Notes under the pieces: model-generated
The model's input: the letters and a program-made list of their open reading frames with translations, nothing else
What the model was told of the DNA's origin: nothing
Databases searched by the model: none
Shown: positions 1 to 8,583 of the stretch, in pieces
How positions within the stretch are numbered: position 1 is the stretch's first letter
How the letters are laid out: each line of letters begins with the position of its first letter
Assembly (NCBI GenBank): GCA_023388195.1
Contig: JAEWGR010000092.1
Coordinates: 1 to 64,000, forward strand
Length of the DNA stretch: 64,000 bases
Direction of reading: 5' to 3'
DNA from: Bacillota bacterium
GTDB lineage: Bacteria; Bacillota; Negativicutes; Sporomusales; Sporomusaceae
Program-made: the position numbers and the translations under genes

Positions 1-1238
1 AACTTATACAATACCGCAGTACGTACCGGGAATGGCAAAAAGTTAAAAATGAATTAGCCACAATCAGCCAGGATTCACGGGAACGTCTGCAGCGTGAAGA
101 GATGCTTACCTGGCAAACGCAAGAGATTGCAGCCGCCGCTTTAGCGCCGGCTGAGGAAGATCTGCTGGAAAGTCAGGTTAAGGTTCTGGCAAATGCCGAA
201 AAGATTTCTAATGCCGTATCCCGTTCCTACATGCTGTTGAGTCAGGGGAATAAAGGTTTTAATGGTATTATAGCCTGCCTGACTGATATAAAAAGAGATC
301 TTGAATCAGCAGCCCGCTTTGATGAATCCATTAAGCAGCAGGTTGAGATTGTAACTGAATCACTGTACCAATTGGAAGAAACGATGGGTGAACTTAGGGA
401 TTACCGGGAAAATATGGATTTTAATCCGGCGAAATTAGCTAAACTGGAAGACCGCCTTGACATCATTCATAGGCTGAAAAAAAAATACGGGGCAACAGTC
501 CAGGAAATACTGGCCTATTATGAGCGGGCGGCTGAGGAATTGGCGGCCATTACCCATTATGATGAGCGGATAGGCAGCCTTGAACAGCAAGAAGCTGCTC
601 TTAAGCTGCAAATAGAGCAAGCTGCCGATGAACTCGACAGGCTAAGACAGCTGGCCGGAGCGGAAATGGGTCGGCAAATAGCAAGCCACCTGGCTGATCT
701 GGGAATGCCTAAAGCCCAATTTATTGTCGATGTGAAACGCAATGACCAATATTCAGCAACCGGCGCCAATGATGTGGTTTTTCTGTTTTCCGCCAATCCG
801 GGGGAAGACCCCCGTTTATTGCAGAAAGTTGCCTCCGGTGGCGAATTATCGCGTCTCGCCCTGGCCATAAAAACGGTCTGCGCTGAACGGGAAGAAACGG
901 TTACCATGGTATTTGATGAGGTTGATGCCGGTATTGGGGGCCAAACCGCCCAGAAAGTGGCAGAAAAAATAGCCAGAATTGCCGCATTCAATAAACAGGT
1001 TTTATGTATCACCCACCTGCCGCAGATCGCTTCGATGGCTGACAGCCATATTTATATCGAAAAAATGATTGAAGAGGAAAGGACGGTAACCCGGGTAACC
1101 CAGTTGACCCATTCGCGTCAATTAAAGGAATTGGCGCGAATGGCCTCCGGTGATATAACCCAACTTTCCCTGGATAATGCGGCCCAGATGTTAGAAAAAT
1201 CAATGAAAAAAAAAGCAAATTGGAAATATAAAGCGTAA
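1..1238 (+). CDS. recN: DNA repair protein RecN, C-terminal part (5' end outside window)
   Basis: RecN is an SMC-like ATPase that acts in double-strand break repair. The reading frame is open from base 3 with no stop, so the gene starts upstream and the N-terminal Walker A is not visible. The visible part has a long charged coiled-coil stretch (about nt 180-680), the ABC signature SGGELSRLALAIK near nt 835-875, and Walker B MVFDEVDAGIGG near nt 907-940, followed by the D-loop and the CITHLPQIA switch region. Family length is about 560 residues; roughly 410 are present. It is followed by a terminator and then spoIVB, the same order as in Bacillus subtilis. Confidence 0.96.
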   Translation, partial: LIQYRSTYREWQKVKNELATISQDSRERLQREEMLTWQTQEIAAAALAPAEEDLLESQVKVLANAEKISNAVSRSYMLLSQGNKGFNGIIACLTDIKRDLESAARFDESIKQQVEIVTESLYQLEETMGELRDYRENMDFNPAKLAKLEDRLDIIHRLKKKYGATVQEILAYYERAAEELAAITHYDERIGSLEQQEAALKLQIEQAADELDRLRQLAGAEMGRQIASHLADLGMPKAQFIVDVKRNDQYSATGANDVVFLFSANPGEDPRLLQKVASGGELSRLALAIKTVCAEREETVTMVFDEVDAGIGGQTAQKVAEKIARIAAFNKQVLCITHLPQIASMADSHIYIEKMIEEERTVTRVTQLTHSRQLKELARMASGDITQLSLDNAAQMLEKSMKKKANWKYKA

Positions 1239-1262
1239 GCGAGAGCTTACGCCATTTTTTTT
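1233..1262 (+). terminator. Rho-independent terminator after recN
   Basis: A perfect 8-bp stem GCGTAAGC/GCTTACGC with a GAGA tetraloop is followed by a run of eight T. It begins inside the last codons of recN. Confidence 0.85.
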
Positions 1263-1433
1263 GTCTAAATGGCCGAAAATAAGATTCCAAGTCAATAAAT
1301 GCTAATAATTCCGGAATAATCCCCTTTGAATTCGGGAAACTTTAATTTGCAACCGGTTGAACAAAATATAAAACAAATGAAAGGCTGAGTGGCAAATTTG
1401 GGAAGAATGTAATAGGGAGTGATGGAAGAAAAT

Positions 1434-2801
1434 ATGACAAGATTTAACCGGCTATTGAGCAGCAAGCTGATTTGGGCCCTATTAACTATCAGCGCAATCT
1501 TTGCATTTTGTCTTTCTCCCCAATTTCGAAATATTTACGGTCTTCCCGTGCATATCCGGATTATTGAAGGTGAGTCGGCCCTATTTGATGTAAATTTTCC
1601 ACTAACCGTTAAAGTCAGCCATGATGACGGTAGTATCCGTGTACAAACCCATGAAACCTTACCAATTATTGCTTTATCACGGCCCGTATCGCTTGAACCT
1701 GTCAAGCTCGGACAATCTACTGTCGAGTTTAAGCTGTTCGGAATAATCCCCTTCCGTACGGTGCAGGTGGATGTGCTGCCTCCTGTCAAACTGGTTCCAG
1801 GCGGACATTCAATTGGAGTCATGCTGCGATCGCAAGGTGTCATCGTTGTCGGCAATTCCCCGGTTCTCAATATGCAGGGCCAGTATGTAACACCAGCCAA
1901 AGACGCCGGCATTACAGTCGGGGACGTCATTATCAGCATAAATGGCATTCCTGTGCAAAGCGATACGCAGGTAGCCGAAATTATTGATGATAATGGAAAA
2001 AATAACCGCGCCATTGATGTACTGATTAAGCGCGCAGATGGCCAGCAGCATATTAATGTATCGCCGGCCTTATGCCATGATACCAAACGGTATCGAATCG
2101 GGTTGTTTGTCCGCGATAGTGCAGCAGGTGTCGGCACACTGTCTTTTTATGAACCGGAATCAAAAATATACGGAGCACTCGGTCATATTATTACTGACAG
2201 TGACACTAATCAGCCAATTGATTGTGAACAGGGTAAGATCGTACTGGCTACAGTCTCAGGCATTCAACACGGCACCAGAGGCCATCCGGGTGAGAAGATT
2301 GGCGTATTTATTGAAGAAGATCAATTGCTGGGACATATTAATAAAAATACCCCGTTTGGGATCTATGGTGAATTGACCGCTAATCTACCAAATGATAAAT
2401 ATCCCCAGGCAATCCCGATTGCTTCTATGAGCCAGGTCCAGGTAGGGCCGGCGGAAATGCTGACAGTAGTGGACGGGCAGACAATTGAACAGTTTAGTAT
2501 TGAAATCCAGAAAATCAATCTGCAGGAAATGCCGGAAAGCAAAGGCTTAGTTATTAAAGTCACTGACCCGAAGCTAATCGAAAGAACCGGTGGTATCGTT
2601 CAGGGCATGAGCGGCAGCCCTATTATCCAAAATGGTAAAATAGTCGGGGCCGTTACCCATGTTTTTGTCCATGACCCAACAAGCGGTTATGGGTGCTTCG
2701 TTGACTGGATGCTTATGGAAAGCGGTATAATCCCTAAAAAAGAACGCCATTCAGCCAGAAAACTTTTTACGTTTTCTGGCAATTTTTCTGTTCTGGTGTA
2801 A
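1434..2801 (+). CDS. spoIVB: SpoIVB signalling serine peptidase
   Basis: SpoIVB is secreted from the forespore into the intermembrane space and triggers SpoIVFB-dependent pro-sigma-K processing. The 455-residue product has an N-terminal membrane anchor (about residues 10-28), a PDZ domain (about 130-210, with AGITVGDVIISINGIPV) and an S55 peptidase domain. The catalytic serine lies in the motif GMSGSPIIQNGKIVGAVTHV near residue 400, and a candidate histidine is in LGHIITDSDTNQPIDC. Start is uncertain: GTG 1419, ATG 1422 or ATG 1434. I chose 1434 because GGAAG lies 5 nt upstream. The last 15 or so residues are encoded by a terminator hairpin. recN precedes and spo0A follows, the classical order. 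Confidence 0.95.
   Translation: MTRFNRLLSSKLIWALLTISAIFAFCLSPQFRNIYGLPVHIRIIEGESALFDVNFPLTVKVSHDDGSIRVQTHETLPIIALSRPVSLEPVKLGQSTVEFKLFGIIPFRTVQVDVLPPVKLVPGGHSIGVMLRSQGVIVVGNSPVLNMQGQYVTPAKDAGITVGDVIISINGIPVQSDTQVAEIIDDNGKNNRAIDVLIKRADGQQHINVSPALCHDTKRYRIGLFVRDSAAGVGTLSFYEPESKIYGALGHIITDSDTNQPIDCEQGKIVLATVSGIQHGTRGHPGEKIGVFIEEDQLLGHINKNTPFGIYGELTANLPNDKYPQAIPIASMSQVQVGPAEMLTVVDGQTIEQFSIEIQKINLQEMPESKGLVIKVTDPKLIERTGGIVQGMSGSPIIQNGKIVGAVTHVFVHDPTSGYGCFVDWMLMESGIIPKKERHSARKLFTFSGNFSVLV
2754..2787 (+). terminator. Terminator embedded in the 3' end of spoIVB
   Basis: A perfect 10-bp stem GCCAGAAAAC/GTTTTCTGGC with a 7-nt loop is followed by a T-rich tract. The whole structure lies before the spoIVB stop codon at 2799-2801, so it is both coding and a terminator. 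Confidence 0.75.
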
Positions 2802-2897
2802 TTGGGCTTAAGCAAGGGCTTGCTAATTCCAGTGGGAAACTACTTGTCACATTCTCAGGCTATCTATATAATTAAGATAAGATTTAAATTTTACAGA

Positions 2898-3006
2898 TAA
2901 GAAAAGACCGGGCTTGTGCCAAGCCTTTCTATGGCTAAAGCCGCCTGTACCCTTTACGGCAGATATTTTATTATCCCGCAGAATGTATTTTTGAATTTTG
3001 GTAGAC
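2898..3006 (+). repeat. Dispersed repeat family R1, copy A
   Basis: This 109-bp intergenic element shares its left end (taag.aaagac..ggcttgtgcc), a central gccgcctgt block and its right end (aatt.tggtagac) with the copy at 43533-43646. Reverse-strand relatives lie at 12780-12972 and 28606-28657. It sits directly upstream of the spo0A promoter. Confidence 0.7.
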
Positions 3007-3038
3007 AAAAAATAAAATGGATTCTTTTTCCAAACGAG

Positions 3039-3067
3039 GAAGGAAATGGTGCAAGTTTGTCGAATAC
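3039..3067 (+). promoter_or_regulatory. Sigma-H promoter of spo0A with overlapping 0A box
   Basis: GAAGGAAAT at 3039-3047 matches the sigma-H -35 consensus (RnAGGAwWW). Eleven bases later GTCGAATAC at 3059-3067 matches the -10 (RnnGAATww) except for the last base. TTTGTCGAA at 3056-3064 is a perfect 0A box overlapping the -10, which suggests Spo0A feedback. The Spo0A start codon is about 46 nt downstream. Based on consensus matching only. Confidence 0.7.
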
Positions 3068-3112
3068 GTAAAATATAGTAATTTTATACGATTTAGCAGG
3101 GAGAGGATTCCA

Positions 3113-3901
3113 ATGGTAATGGCAAGAGAAACAATTAAGGTGGCTATCGCTGACGACAACAGGGAATTTTCGGAGATTTTGCAAGAATGTCTTAACCGGG
3201 AACCTGACATTGAGCTGGTTGGGGTGGCCTTTAACGGAGAGCAGATGTTATCTATTATTGAAGAAAAATCTCCGGATGTCATAGTTTTAGATATAATTAT
3301 GCCACATTTAGACGGAATTGGGGTTTTGGAACGTATTAATGTTTCACCGCATAAACGCCCAAAGATTATTATGCTGACGGCGTTTGGTCAGGAGAATATT
3401 ACGCAGCGGGTGGTAGAACTCGGTGCTGATTATTATGTGTTAAAACCATTTAATATGGATGTACTTATTAATCGTGTCAGACAACTTGCTGGCACCTTGA
3501 TTACTACCCGTCCTGTCGCCGCCGCCACTGCCCAGGTCGTTAAGACACGGCCCATGGATGTTGAAGTGACAAATATTATCCGGGAAATTGGTATTCCGGC
3601 TCATATCAAAGGTTACCAATATCTTCGTGACGCGATTATGATGATTATTTCGGAAGTGGAATTATTAGGCGCGGTAACGAAAGTACTTTATCCGATGATC
3701 GCGGAAAAATACTCAACCACCCCCAGCCGGGTCGAACGGGCCATCCGCCATGCGATTGAGGTTGCCTGGAACCGGGGAAATATTGAAATGATCAATAAGC
3801 TGTTTGGCTATACAATCAAACTGGATAAAGGCAAACCTACTAACTCTGAATTTATGGCCATGATTGCTGATAAACTGCGCATGGAAATGCGGGCCAGTTA
3901 G
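3113..3901 (+). CDS. spo0A: Sporulation master regulator Spo0A
   Basis: Spo0A is the phosphorelay response regulator that commits the cell to sporulation and controls many stationary-phase genes. The 262-residue product has a receiver domain (about residues 1-125), with the acidic pair in IADDN, the phospho-acceptor aspartate in VIVLDIIMPHLDG and the conserved lysine in YYVLKPF. A linker precedes the Spo0A-type helix-turn-helix effector domain (about 145-262) with the recognition region TPSRVERAIRHAIEVAW. Upstream in-frame starts exist, but ATG 3113 has a strong AGGGAGAGG ribosome-binding site 6 nt before it and gives the usual length. It is preceded by a sigma-H/0A-box promoter and followed by a terminator. 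Confidence 0.98.
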   Translation: MVMARETIKVAIADDNREFSEILQECLNREPDIELVGVAFNGEQMLSIIEEKSPDVIVLDIIMPHLDGIGVLERINVSPHKRPKIIMLTAFGQENITQRVVELGADYYVLKPFNMDVLINRVRQLAGTLITTRPVAAATAQVVKTRPMDVEVTNIIREIGIPAHIKGYQYLRDAIMMIISEVELLGAVTKVLYPMIAEKYSTTPSRVERAIRHAIEVAWNRGNIEMINKLFGYTIKLDKGKPTNSEFMAMIADKLRMEMRAS

Positions 3902-3917
3902 TTCCTATAACATTAAT

Positions 3918-3961
3918 AACAACAAACCTTGCTGCCCCTGGCCGGCAAGGTTTGTTGTTTT
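3918..3961 (+). terminator. Terminator after spo0A
   Basis: A stem AACAACAAACCTTGC pairs with its near-exact complement (GGCAAGGTTTGTTGTT) across a roughly 11-nt loop and ends in T residues. Confidence 0.8.
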
Positions 3962-4044
3962 GCGTTGCAGGATTTTTTTCTCCCGGTAATGAATAAAATA
4001 ATGATGTTGTCCGGTCAGTTAAAATTGGATATTGGGGGCTAACA

Positions 4045-5118
4045 ATGCTGGATCAGTATAAAATATTGGCAATCAATCCTGGGTCAACCTCAACAAAAAT
4101 AGCTGTATATTGTAATGAGCAAAAAGAGTTTGAGCAGATTATCCGTCACAGCACGGAAGAGCTCAGCAAATTTGTGCGGATTTATGATCAATATGATTAT
4201 CGGCGCCAATTGGTCGAAGCGGCACTGGCCACTCATAACCTTAAAATTTGTGATTTAGCAGCAGTGGTCGGCCGCGGCGGCCCCTTGAAACCGATGGCAA
4301 GTGGCACATATAGGGTAAATGAAGCGATGGCACAGGATTTAAAGGTCGGTGTGCAAACCGAACATGCCTCCAATCTGGGGGGATTATTGGCGAGAGGCCT
4401 TGCCGGTCAAACGGGGATTCCGTCGTTTATTGTTGATCCGGTGAGTGTGGATGAATTGGAACCAATAGCGCGAATTACCGGTTTGCCGGAAATCTCCCGC
4501 CGCAGTTTATTTCATGCCCTTAATCTAAAAGCGGTTGCCCATCGCGTGGCTGGGGATTTAGACAAAGACTATGCTGCACTTACCTTAGTTCTGGTTCACC
4601 TGGGTGGCGGCATATCGGTCGGAATACAACAACACGGACGCATGATTGATGTAACAAACCCTAATGATGCCGGCCCATTTTCGCCGGAACGGGCTGGCGG
4701 TTTACCTTCTCACGCATTAATTACTATGTGTTTTGGGGGAGAATATACACTGGCCGCTATGAAAAAGAAGCTGGTTGGGCAAGCAGGGCTTGTCGCTCAT
4801 CTCGGCACTAATGACGGCCGGGAAATTGAGGATCGCATTAAAAACGGCGACACTAAAGCCGCGCTCATTTACGAAGCTATGGCCTATCAGGTGGCCAAGG
4901 AGATTGGGGCAATGGCCACAGTAGTCCGGGGCCGGCTTGATGCCATTGTGCTAACCGGGGGCTTGGCTCATTCCAAACTGCTGACTAACATGATTTGTGA
5001 GCGGGTGGCGTTTATCAGCCAGGTACTTGTTTATCCCGGTGAGGATGAATGTGCCGCTCTGGCTGCGGGTGCGCTCCGGATATTACGGGGAGAGGAAAAG
5101 GCGAAAATTTATGAATAG
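4045..5118 (+). CDS. buk: Butyrate kinase
   Basis: This is an acetokinase-family enzyme (ASKHA fold) that interconverts butyrate plus ATP with butyryl phosphate plus ADP. The 357-residue length is that of butyrate kinases rather than acetate kinases, which are about 400. The N-terminal phosphate-binding motif ILAINPGSTSTKIAVY and the central LVHLGGGISVG region are clear, as is the C-terminal adenosine motif IVLTGGLAHS. ATG 4045 follows GGGGG. No phosphotransbutyrylase gene lies beside it. A P-loop gene follows after 12 nt and is probably cotranscribed. It could act on branched-chain acids; the sequence does not decide that. Confidence 0.9.
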   Translation: MLDQYKILAINPGSTSTKIAVYCNEQKEFEQIIRHSTEELSKFVRIYDQYDYRRQLVEAALATHNLKICDLAAVVGRGGPLKPMASGTYRVNEAMAQDLKVGVQTEHASNLGGLLARGLAGQTGIPSFIVDPVSVDELEPIARITGLPEISRRSLFHALNLKAVAHRVAGDLDKDYAALTLVLVHLGGGISVGIQQHGRMIDVTNPNDAGPFSPERAGGLPSHALITMCFGGEYTLAAMKKKLVGQAGLVAHLGTNDGREIEDRIKNGDTKAALIYEAMAYQVAKEIGAMATVVRGRLDAIVLTGGLAHSKLLTNMICERVAFISQVLVYPGEDECAALAAGALRILRGEEKAKIYE

Positions 5119-5130
5119 AAGGTTAACTGT

Positions 5131-5793
5131 ATGGAAGATAAGCGAATAACGATTTTTGTGGGTGAATTTGGCAGCGGCAAAACGGAGATCGCGGTTAATT
5201 ATGCACTGCAATTGCAACAGACCGGTCAGGCAACTGCCATCGTCGATATGGACCTGATCAAGCCCTATTTCCGCACCAGGGAAAACCGTGAATTACTTGA
5301 AAATAGCGGCGTCAAAGTGATTGTACCCGATCCACGGCTGTCACATGCCGATCTTCCCATCATGCCTCACAATTTGATTGAAATATTGGCGCAAACTACT
5401 ACCAGGGTAGTCATGGATGCCGGCGGCGGCGAATCTGCCATTGCCTTAGGCCAGTTGAAACGGTATTTTGATCAAAGCAGCTATCAGGCCCTGCTGGTGG
5501 TTAATACCCGCCGGCCTTTTACCGGCAATGCGGAAGGCATCGCAAACACACTGCAGCGGATCGAACAGGTTTCCCGCCTCAAAATCAGCGGGTTGGTCAG
5601 CAATACCAATCTGGGTACAGAAACAACGGCAGCCCATATACACGCCGGTCTGGATATTGTGGAACAGGCCGCCACTGCCCTGAACCTACCTGTCAACTGG
5701 GTGGTTGTTCCTGACTGGCTTGAACACTCTGTAAAAGTCAACAGACCCCTGTTTATGCTAAAACCTTACACGCATTATCCCTGGATGGACTAA
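5131..5793 (+). CDS. P-loop ATP/GTP-binding protein of unknown function
   Basis: The 220-residue protein starts with a Walker A motif GEFGSGKTEIAVNYA (residues about 11-25) and a Walker B-like IVDMDLIKPYFRTRE region, resembling the CobQ/MinD-like or nucleotide-kinase-like P-loop groups. There are no membrane segments. It begins 12 nt after buk, so the two are likely one operon. An accessory or activating role for the kinase is only a guess from position. The next gene downstream is on the other strand. Confidence 0.7.
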   Translation: MEDKRITIFVGEFGSGKTEIAVNYALQLQQTGQATAIVDMDLIKPYFRTRENRELLENSGVKVIVPDPRLSHADLPIMPHNLIEILAQTTTRVVMDAGGGESAIALGQLKRYFDQSSYQALLVVNTRRPFTGNAEGIANTLQRIEQVSRLKISGLVSNTNLGTETTAAHIHAGLDIVEQAATALNLPVNWVVVPDWLEHSVKVNRPLFMLKPYTHYPWMD

Positions 5794-5919
5794 TTACTGC
5801 CGTTTTTTTATCACAACCTCCTGCAGGGTGTGATACTCTTTGCTCAGGTTATGTAATTCTTTCAGCAGGTCTTTTATTTTGCCGCTGAAATAGAAGCCAT
5901 TGCGGGAAATAGTTATCAT
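5794..5919 (-). CDS. Small hypothetical protein (41 aa)
   Basis: This short minus-strand frame encodes 41 residues beginning MITISRNGFY and rich in Lys, Leu and Glu (a helical segment KIKDLLKELHNLSKEY). ATG 5919 has GGGAGGG 8 nt upstream, a good ribosome-binding site. It fits exactly between the stop codon of the P-loop gene and the divergent nudF leader. I do not recognise a family. The support is the ribosome-binding site and the absence of any other gene here. Confidence 0.45.
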   Translation of the reverse strand: MITISRNGFYFSGKIKDLLKELHNLSKEYHTLQEVVIKKRQ

Positions 5920-5995
5920 TGGACATCCCTCCCTCTGGAGGTAATATATGCAGGTCTTTGGAAAATATGATAAGTCATTTTAGGGAGGCGCTGAT

Positions 5996-6547
5996 ATGCC
6001 ACACACGGAAACAGAGTTTCATGAACAATTAATCAGCTCAACGCGTTTATTCGAGGGAAAAGTGATAAATCTGCGCCGCGATGAAATCCTGCTGCCAAAC
6101 GGCCAGGGCTCAACCAGAGAGGTCGTTGAACATCCGGGAGCAGTGGCTGTTATCGCGCTGACTGGCGATGGGAAAGTCATCCTGGTCCGGCAGTACAGGC
6201 ACCCTGTGCAGCAGGTAATGCTGGAGGTTCCGGCGGGCAAGCTTGATCCCGGTGAAGAACCGGCAGCCTGTGCGCTTAGGGAGCTGGCTGAGGAAACGGG
6301 CTTCACCGCCAATACACTGCGCAAATTAACCTCAATGTATACGACACCCGGTTTTTCTGACGAGATCATCCATGTATTTCTCGCTGAGGATTTAGTTGAA
6401 TCGCCCCAGCAGCCGGATGAAGATGAGTTTATTAATAGTGAAACATATACCCCGGACCAGATTGCCGGGATGGTTGCCAAGGGAGAAATTTGTGACGCCA
6501 AGAGTTTAGTCGCCTTATATCTGGCAGGGATACCGGTACATGTTTAA
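5996..6547 (+). CDS. nudF: ADP-ribose pyrophosphatase (NUDIX)
   Basis: The enzyme hydrolyses ADP-ribose to AMP and ribose 5-phosphate. The 183-residue protein carries the complete NUDIX box, from GKLDPGEE through RELAEETGF (about residues 81-103), preceded by LVRQYRHPVQQVMLEVPAG, typical of the NudF/YqkG subfamily. AGGGAGG lies about 7 nt before ATG 5996. Its end overlaps the next gene by 8 nt, so translation is probably coupled. Confidence 0.92.
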   Translation: MPHTETEFHEQLISSTRLFEGKVINLRRDEILLPNGQGSTREVVEHPGAVAVIALTGDGKVILVRQYRHPVQQVMLEVPAGKLDPGEEPAACALRELAEETGFTANTLRKLTSMYTTPGFSDEIIHVFLAEDLVESPQQPDEDEFINSETYTPDQIAGMVAKGEICDAKSLVALYLAGIPVHV

Positions 6548-7727
6548 TCAGTATTTTGCCGATTTGCACATTCATGTCGGTATGAGTGAGAGCGGTAAGT
6601 GGGTCAAAATCCCCACATCACGCAAACTGACCGCACGCGGGATTCTGTCAGAAGCAACCGACCGCAAAGGGATGAATATCATCGGCATTGTTGACGCCCT
6701 GTCCCCCCTGGTATTGACAGATATAAGGAAAATGACCGAAGAAGGTTTGCTGGTGCCGGTAGCCAATGGCGGGTATCTTTATCAAGAGAAAACCCTGCTC
6801 ATCCTTGGCGCTGAGATCGAAACAAGGGAGCCGGGCGGGGGCTTGGCACATACTCTGGTGTTTCTGCCAGACCTGCAGGCAATGGCAGCATTTTCTGCCT
6901 ATATGAGCCAATTTATCCGCAACATCAGTCTCAGCTCCCAAAATGCCCATATGCCTCTGCAAAAACTTGTGACTATTGCCGGCGGTTTCGACGCGCTTAT
7001 TATACCAGCCCATGTCTTTACACCGCACAAAAGCGTATATGGTACCTGTTGCACGCGACTGTCGGAAATTTTATCTGATCAGCAGCTTAACCGGCTGGCC
7101 GCAATTGAACTGGGGCTGAGTGCTGACAGCGATTTGGCCGACCGGATTAACGAACTGGCCGCCTATACATTTGTCACCAATTCCGATGCTCACTCTCTGG
7201 ATAAAATCGCCCGGGAATATACTGTTTTTTCACTGCAGGATCTGTCGTTTCACGAGGTGGCTCAAGCCTTGTCCCGTACAGCTGGCCGCCAAGTCAGGGC
7301 CAACTATGGTCTTAATCCCCAGTTAGGAAAATACCACCGCACATTTTGTCCGGTCTGTGGTTTCATAGATGAAAGCGGAATGACCGGGACCGGCTGCCCG
7401 GAATGTAACAGCCTAAATTTGATTACCGGCGTGTATGACCGCATCAAGCAAATTGCCGATTATCCGGAACCGCAGCATCCATTACACCGGCCGGACTATT
7501 TCTACCAGGTACCGCTGGAGTTTATTCCCGGACTGGGAAAAAAGATGAAAGACCGGCTCCTGGCGGAGTTTAAGACCGAAATGGCGATTATCCATAGTGC
7601 CGGCCGTAACGAATTAAATCAGATAGCAGGTACAAAAATAACAGATTTTATTATGCAGGCCCGGGCAGGAACAGCGGTTATTGCCGCCGGAGGCGGGGGA
7701 ATCTACGGCAGACTGGTTAAAAACTAG
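6540..7727 (+). CDS. EndoQ-like PHP-domain endonuclease
   Basis: This 395-residue protein matches the family formerly called TIGR00375, which includes endonuclease Q, an enzyme that nicks DNA 5' of deaminated bases. The PHP metal-binding motifs DLHIHVG (residues 8-14) and TNSDAHS (about 217) are present. A four-cysteine zinc finger (CPVCG and CPECN) lies near residues 275-295. The C-terminal GLGKKMKDRLLAEF segment resembles a helix-hairpin-helix. The gene overlaps nudF by 8 nt. Substrate specificity is inferred from the family. Confidence 0.82.
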   Translation: MFNQYFADLHIHVGMSESGKWVKIPTSRKLTARGILSEATDRKGMNIIGIVDALSPLVLTDIRKMTEEGLLVPVANGGYLYQEKTLLILGAEIETREPGGGLAHTLVFLPDLQAMAAFSAYMSQFIRNISLSSQNAHMPLQKLVTIAGGFDALIIPAHVFTPHKSVYGTCCTRLSEILSDQQLNRLAAIELGLSADSDLADRINELAAYTFVTNSDAHSLDKIAREYTVFSLQDLSFHEVAQALSRTAGRQVRANYGLNPQLGKYHRTFCPVCGFIDESGMTGTGCPECNSLNLITGVYDRIKQIADYPEPQHPLHRPDYFYQVPLEFIPGLGKKMKDRLLAEFKTEMAIIHSAGRNELNQIAGTKITDFIMQARAGTAVIAAGGGGIYGRLVKN

Positions 7728-7795
7728 GGACAAATAGGTCTAAACAGTTTTAGCAGGACATATATTGTAGCAGGTACTGGCAGGGAGGTACATGC

Positions 7796-8434
7796 ATGCT
7801 AAAACTGCTTCGCAAGAATACTGCCGATTATGTCCGCGCAAATATTGTTGCCTATTTTTTTATGATTCTTATTTTTGTTATTGGGATAGTCATTGGTGCT
7901 ATGGCCGTAAAAACACTGCCTGACGAACAAAAAGCTGAACTGGTTGGATACTTGCGGATTTTCTTCCAGGGATTGACTGATCCGCAGAATGCTGGCGGCG
8001 ATACCCAGGCCCTATTGGCCGGGGTATTACTCAGTAACATCAAAGTAATCGTAATCATGTGGCTCTTGGGCTTTACCATTGTCGGTATCCCTTTTGTTTT
8101 GTTTATGGTGTGCTTGCGGGGATTTGTTATTGGCTTTACTGTGGGCTTTCTGGTAAATGAGTACATCATGAAAGGATTGTTATTTGCCCTGGTGTCGGTA
8201 CTGCCCCACAATTTTTTTGCTGTGCCCGCACTATTGGCGACAGGGGTATCGGCAACCTCGTTTTCCCTGATGCTGGTAAGACGCAATAAAACTAAAGCCA
8301 ATTTGCTTTATAATTCCCTGGCCTACTCCCTGTTTTGCTTAGCCATGCTTGTTGTTATGATCGGCGCCGCACTGGTAGAGGTGTATGTTTCACCGGTTTT
8401 TATGAAAACAGTGGCCCAACTTATTTTGAGGTAA
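7796..8434 (+). CDS. spoIIM: Stage II sporulation protein M
   Basis: SpoIIM is a polytopic membrane component of the SpoIID-SpoIIM-SpoIIP engulfment complex in the mother cell. The 212-residue product has about five hydrophobic segments (near residues 20-40, 78-105, 110-130, 130-155 and 172-200) and the length of the family. AGGGAGG lies 7 nt before ATG 7796. A CATATATT box at 7759-7766 resembles a sigma-E -10, but the -35 is weak. A terminator follows. Confidence 0.92.
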   Translation: MLKLLRKNTADYVRANIVAYFFMILIFVIGIVIGAMAVKTLPDEQKAELVGYLRIFFQGLTDPQNAGGDTQALLAGVLLSNIKVIVIMWLLGFTIVGIPFVLFMVCLRGFVIGFTVGFLVNEYIMKGLLFALVSVLPHNFFAVPALLATGVSATSFSLMLVRRNKTKANLLYNSLAYSLFCLAMLVVMIGAALVEVYVSPVFMKTVAQLILR

Positions 8435-8435
8435 T

Positions 8436-8472
8436 AAAGAAAAGACTGCGATCAGGCAGTCTTTTCTTTATT
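8436..8472 (+). terminator. Terminator after spoIIM
   Basis: A perfect 14-bp stem AAAGAAAAGACTGC/GCAGTCTTTTCTTT with a 6-nt loop begins just after the stop codon. Confidence 0.85.
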
Positions 8473-8583
8473 TACACTAATCGAATCTAATTTACGCATA
8501 AACCGGATATTTAACGAATATGTATGATATTAAGTTAAGCCGGTATGCAACCTGAGTGAGCGGGAGGAGGGAAGTAGAAGCGC

